Part shown: positions 49,856-49,906 of the stretch, in pieces
Layout of the letters: each line of letters opens with the position of its first letter
Numbering within the stretch: the stretch's first letter is position 1
Made by a program: the position numbers and the translations under genes
The notes under the pieces: model-generated
Told to the model about the DNA's origin: nothing
The model's database searches: none
What the model saw: only the letters and a program-made list of their open reading frames with translations
Assembly: GCF_005889725.1 (NCBI RefSeq)
Contig: NZ_VCKX01000060.1
Coordinates: 1 to 49,906 of the forward strand
Source of the DNA: Nonomuraea zeae
GTDB lineage: Bacteria > Actinomycetota > Actinomycetes > Streptosporangiales > Streptosporangiaceae
DNA: 49,906 nucleotides
Direction of reading: 5' to 3'

Positions 49856-49906
49856 GACCTGCCCGACCTGCCCGACCTGCCCGACCCGCCTGACCCGCCC
49901 GACCTC
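49856..49906. repeat. 9-bp tandem repeat at the contig end
   Basis: GACCTGCCC repeats three times, then two variants (GACCCGCCT, GACCCGCCC) and a partial copy run to the last base. The assembly probably stops because of it. Confidence 0.9.

Noticed and set aside
49856..49906. CRISPR-like repeats at the contig end
   Set aside because: Units of 9 bp without spacers are a simple tandem repeat, not a CRISPR array.

Overview
The window is about 50 kb of very GC-rich DNA. It has GTG starts, 4-bp ATGA/GTGA overlaps, a MalFG-type sugar ABC importer with no ATPase of its own, large secreted multidomain hydrolases and many LacI/ROK/TetR/HxlR/RpiR regulators. This fits a filamentous actinomycete, most likely Streptosporangiales (Nonomuraea-like); the genus is an inference from gene style. 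The left edge is not genomic: bases 14-46 match a Nextera-type tagmentation adapter at 31 of 33 positions, so the first gene lost its start in sequencing or assembly. The right edge ends in a 9-bp tandem repeat.

Layout. (1) 0-14 kb is an alpha-mannoside-type glycan locus: a truncated LacI regulator; a two-gene operon of secreted proteins (sugar dehydrogenase-PKD-CBM6x2 and ThuA-CBM6-GH99-like); a Nudix gene remnant; a sugar ABC importer (lipoprotein and two permeases); a divergent ROK regulator with a perfect inverted-repeat operator; and a cytoplasmic GH38 alpha-mannosidase. (2) 14.6-17 kb is a compact RiPP-like operon: a 20-codon precursor peptide, a perfect 11-bp attenuator-like hairpin, an E1/ThiF enzyme with an N-terminal peptide-binding domain, and a PqqD-domain/M50 membrane protease. 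A possible alpha/beta-hydrolase pseudoenzyme converges on it. This is the best candidate for an undescribed system. (3) 18.3-24.2 kb holds a large secreted subtilase, a small membrane protein and an HxlR-nitrilase pair with a 29-bp palindrome.

(4) 24.2-33.2 kb is a muropeptide salvage operon: an oligopeptide-type ABC importer, MurQ, AnmK and an AmiE-like serine hydrolase in one overlapping transcription unit, divergent from an RpiR/MurR-like regulator. Import, amide cleavage, phosphorylation and lactate removal would give GlcNAc-6-P. (5) 33.2-36 kb carries a sulfotransferase and a Tat-exported sulfatase. Each is preceded by 11-bp direct repeats resembling PHO boxes, and each looks leaderless. 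(6) 36-38.8 kb has a TetR-SDR divergent pair with strong palindromes, a PGRP-type amidase and a Nudix-related protein. (7) 38.8-44 kb is a membrane-bound formate dehydrogenase operon (Cys-type catalytic subunit, Fe-S subunit, NrfD subunit) ending in a 47-residue, translationally coupled membrane microprotein. (8) 44.1-49.9 kb is a sugar locus: rhamnulokinase-LacI, Gfo/Idh oxidoreductase and GH42 beta-galactosidase, linked by shared operator-like motifs.

No tRNA, rRNA, CRISPR array, transposase or phage structural gene was seen. All functions are assigned by reading motifs and gene order; no database search was possible.
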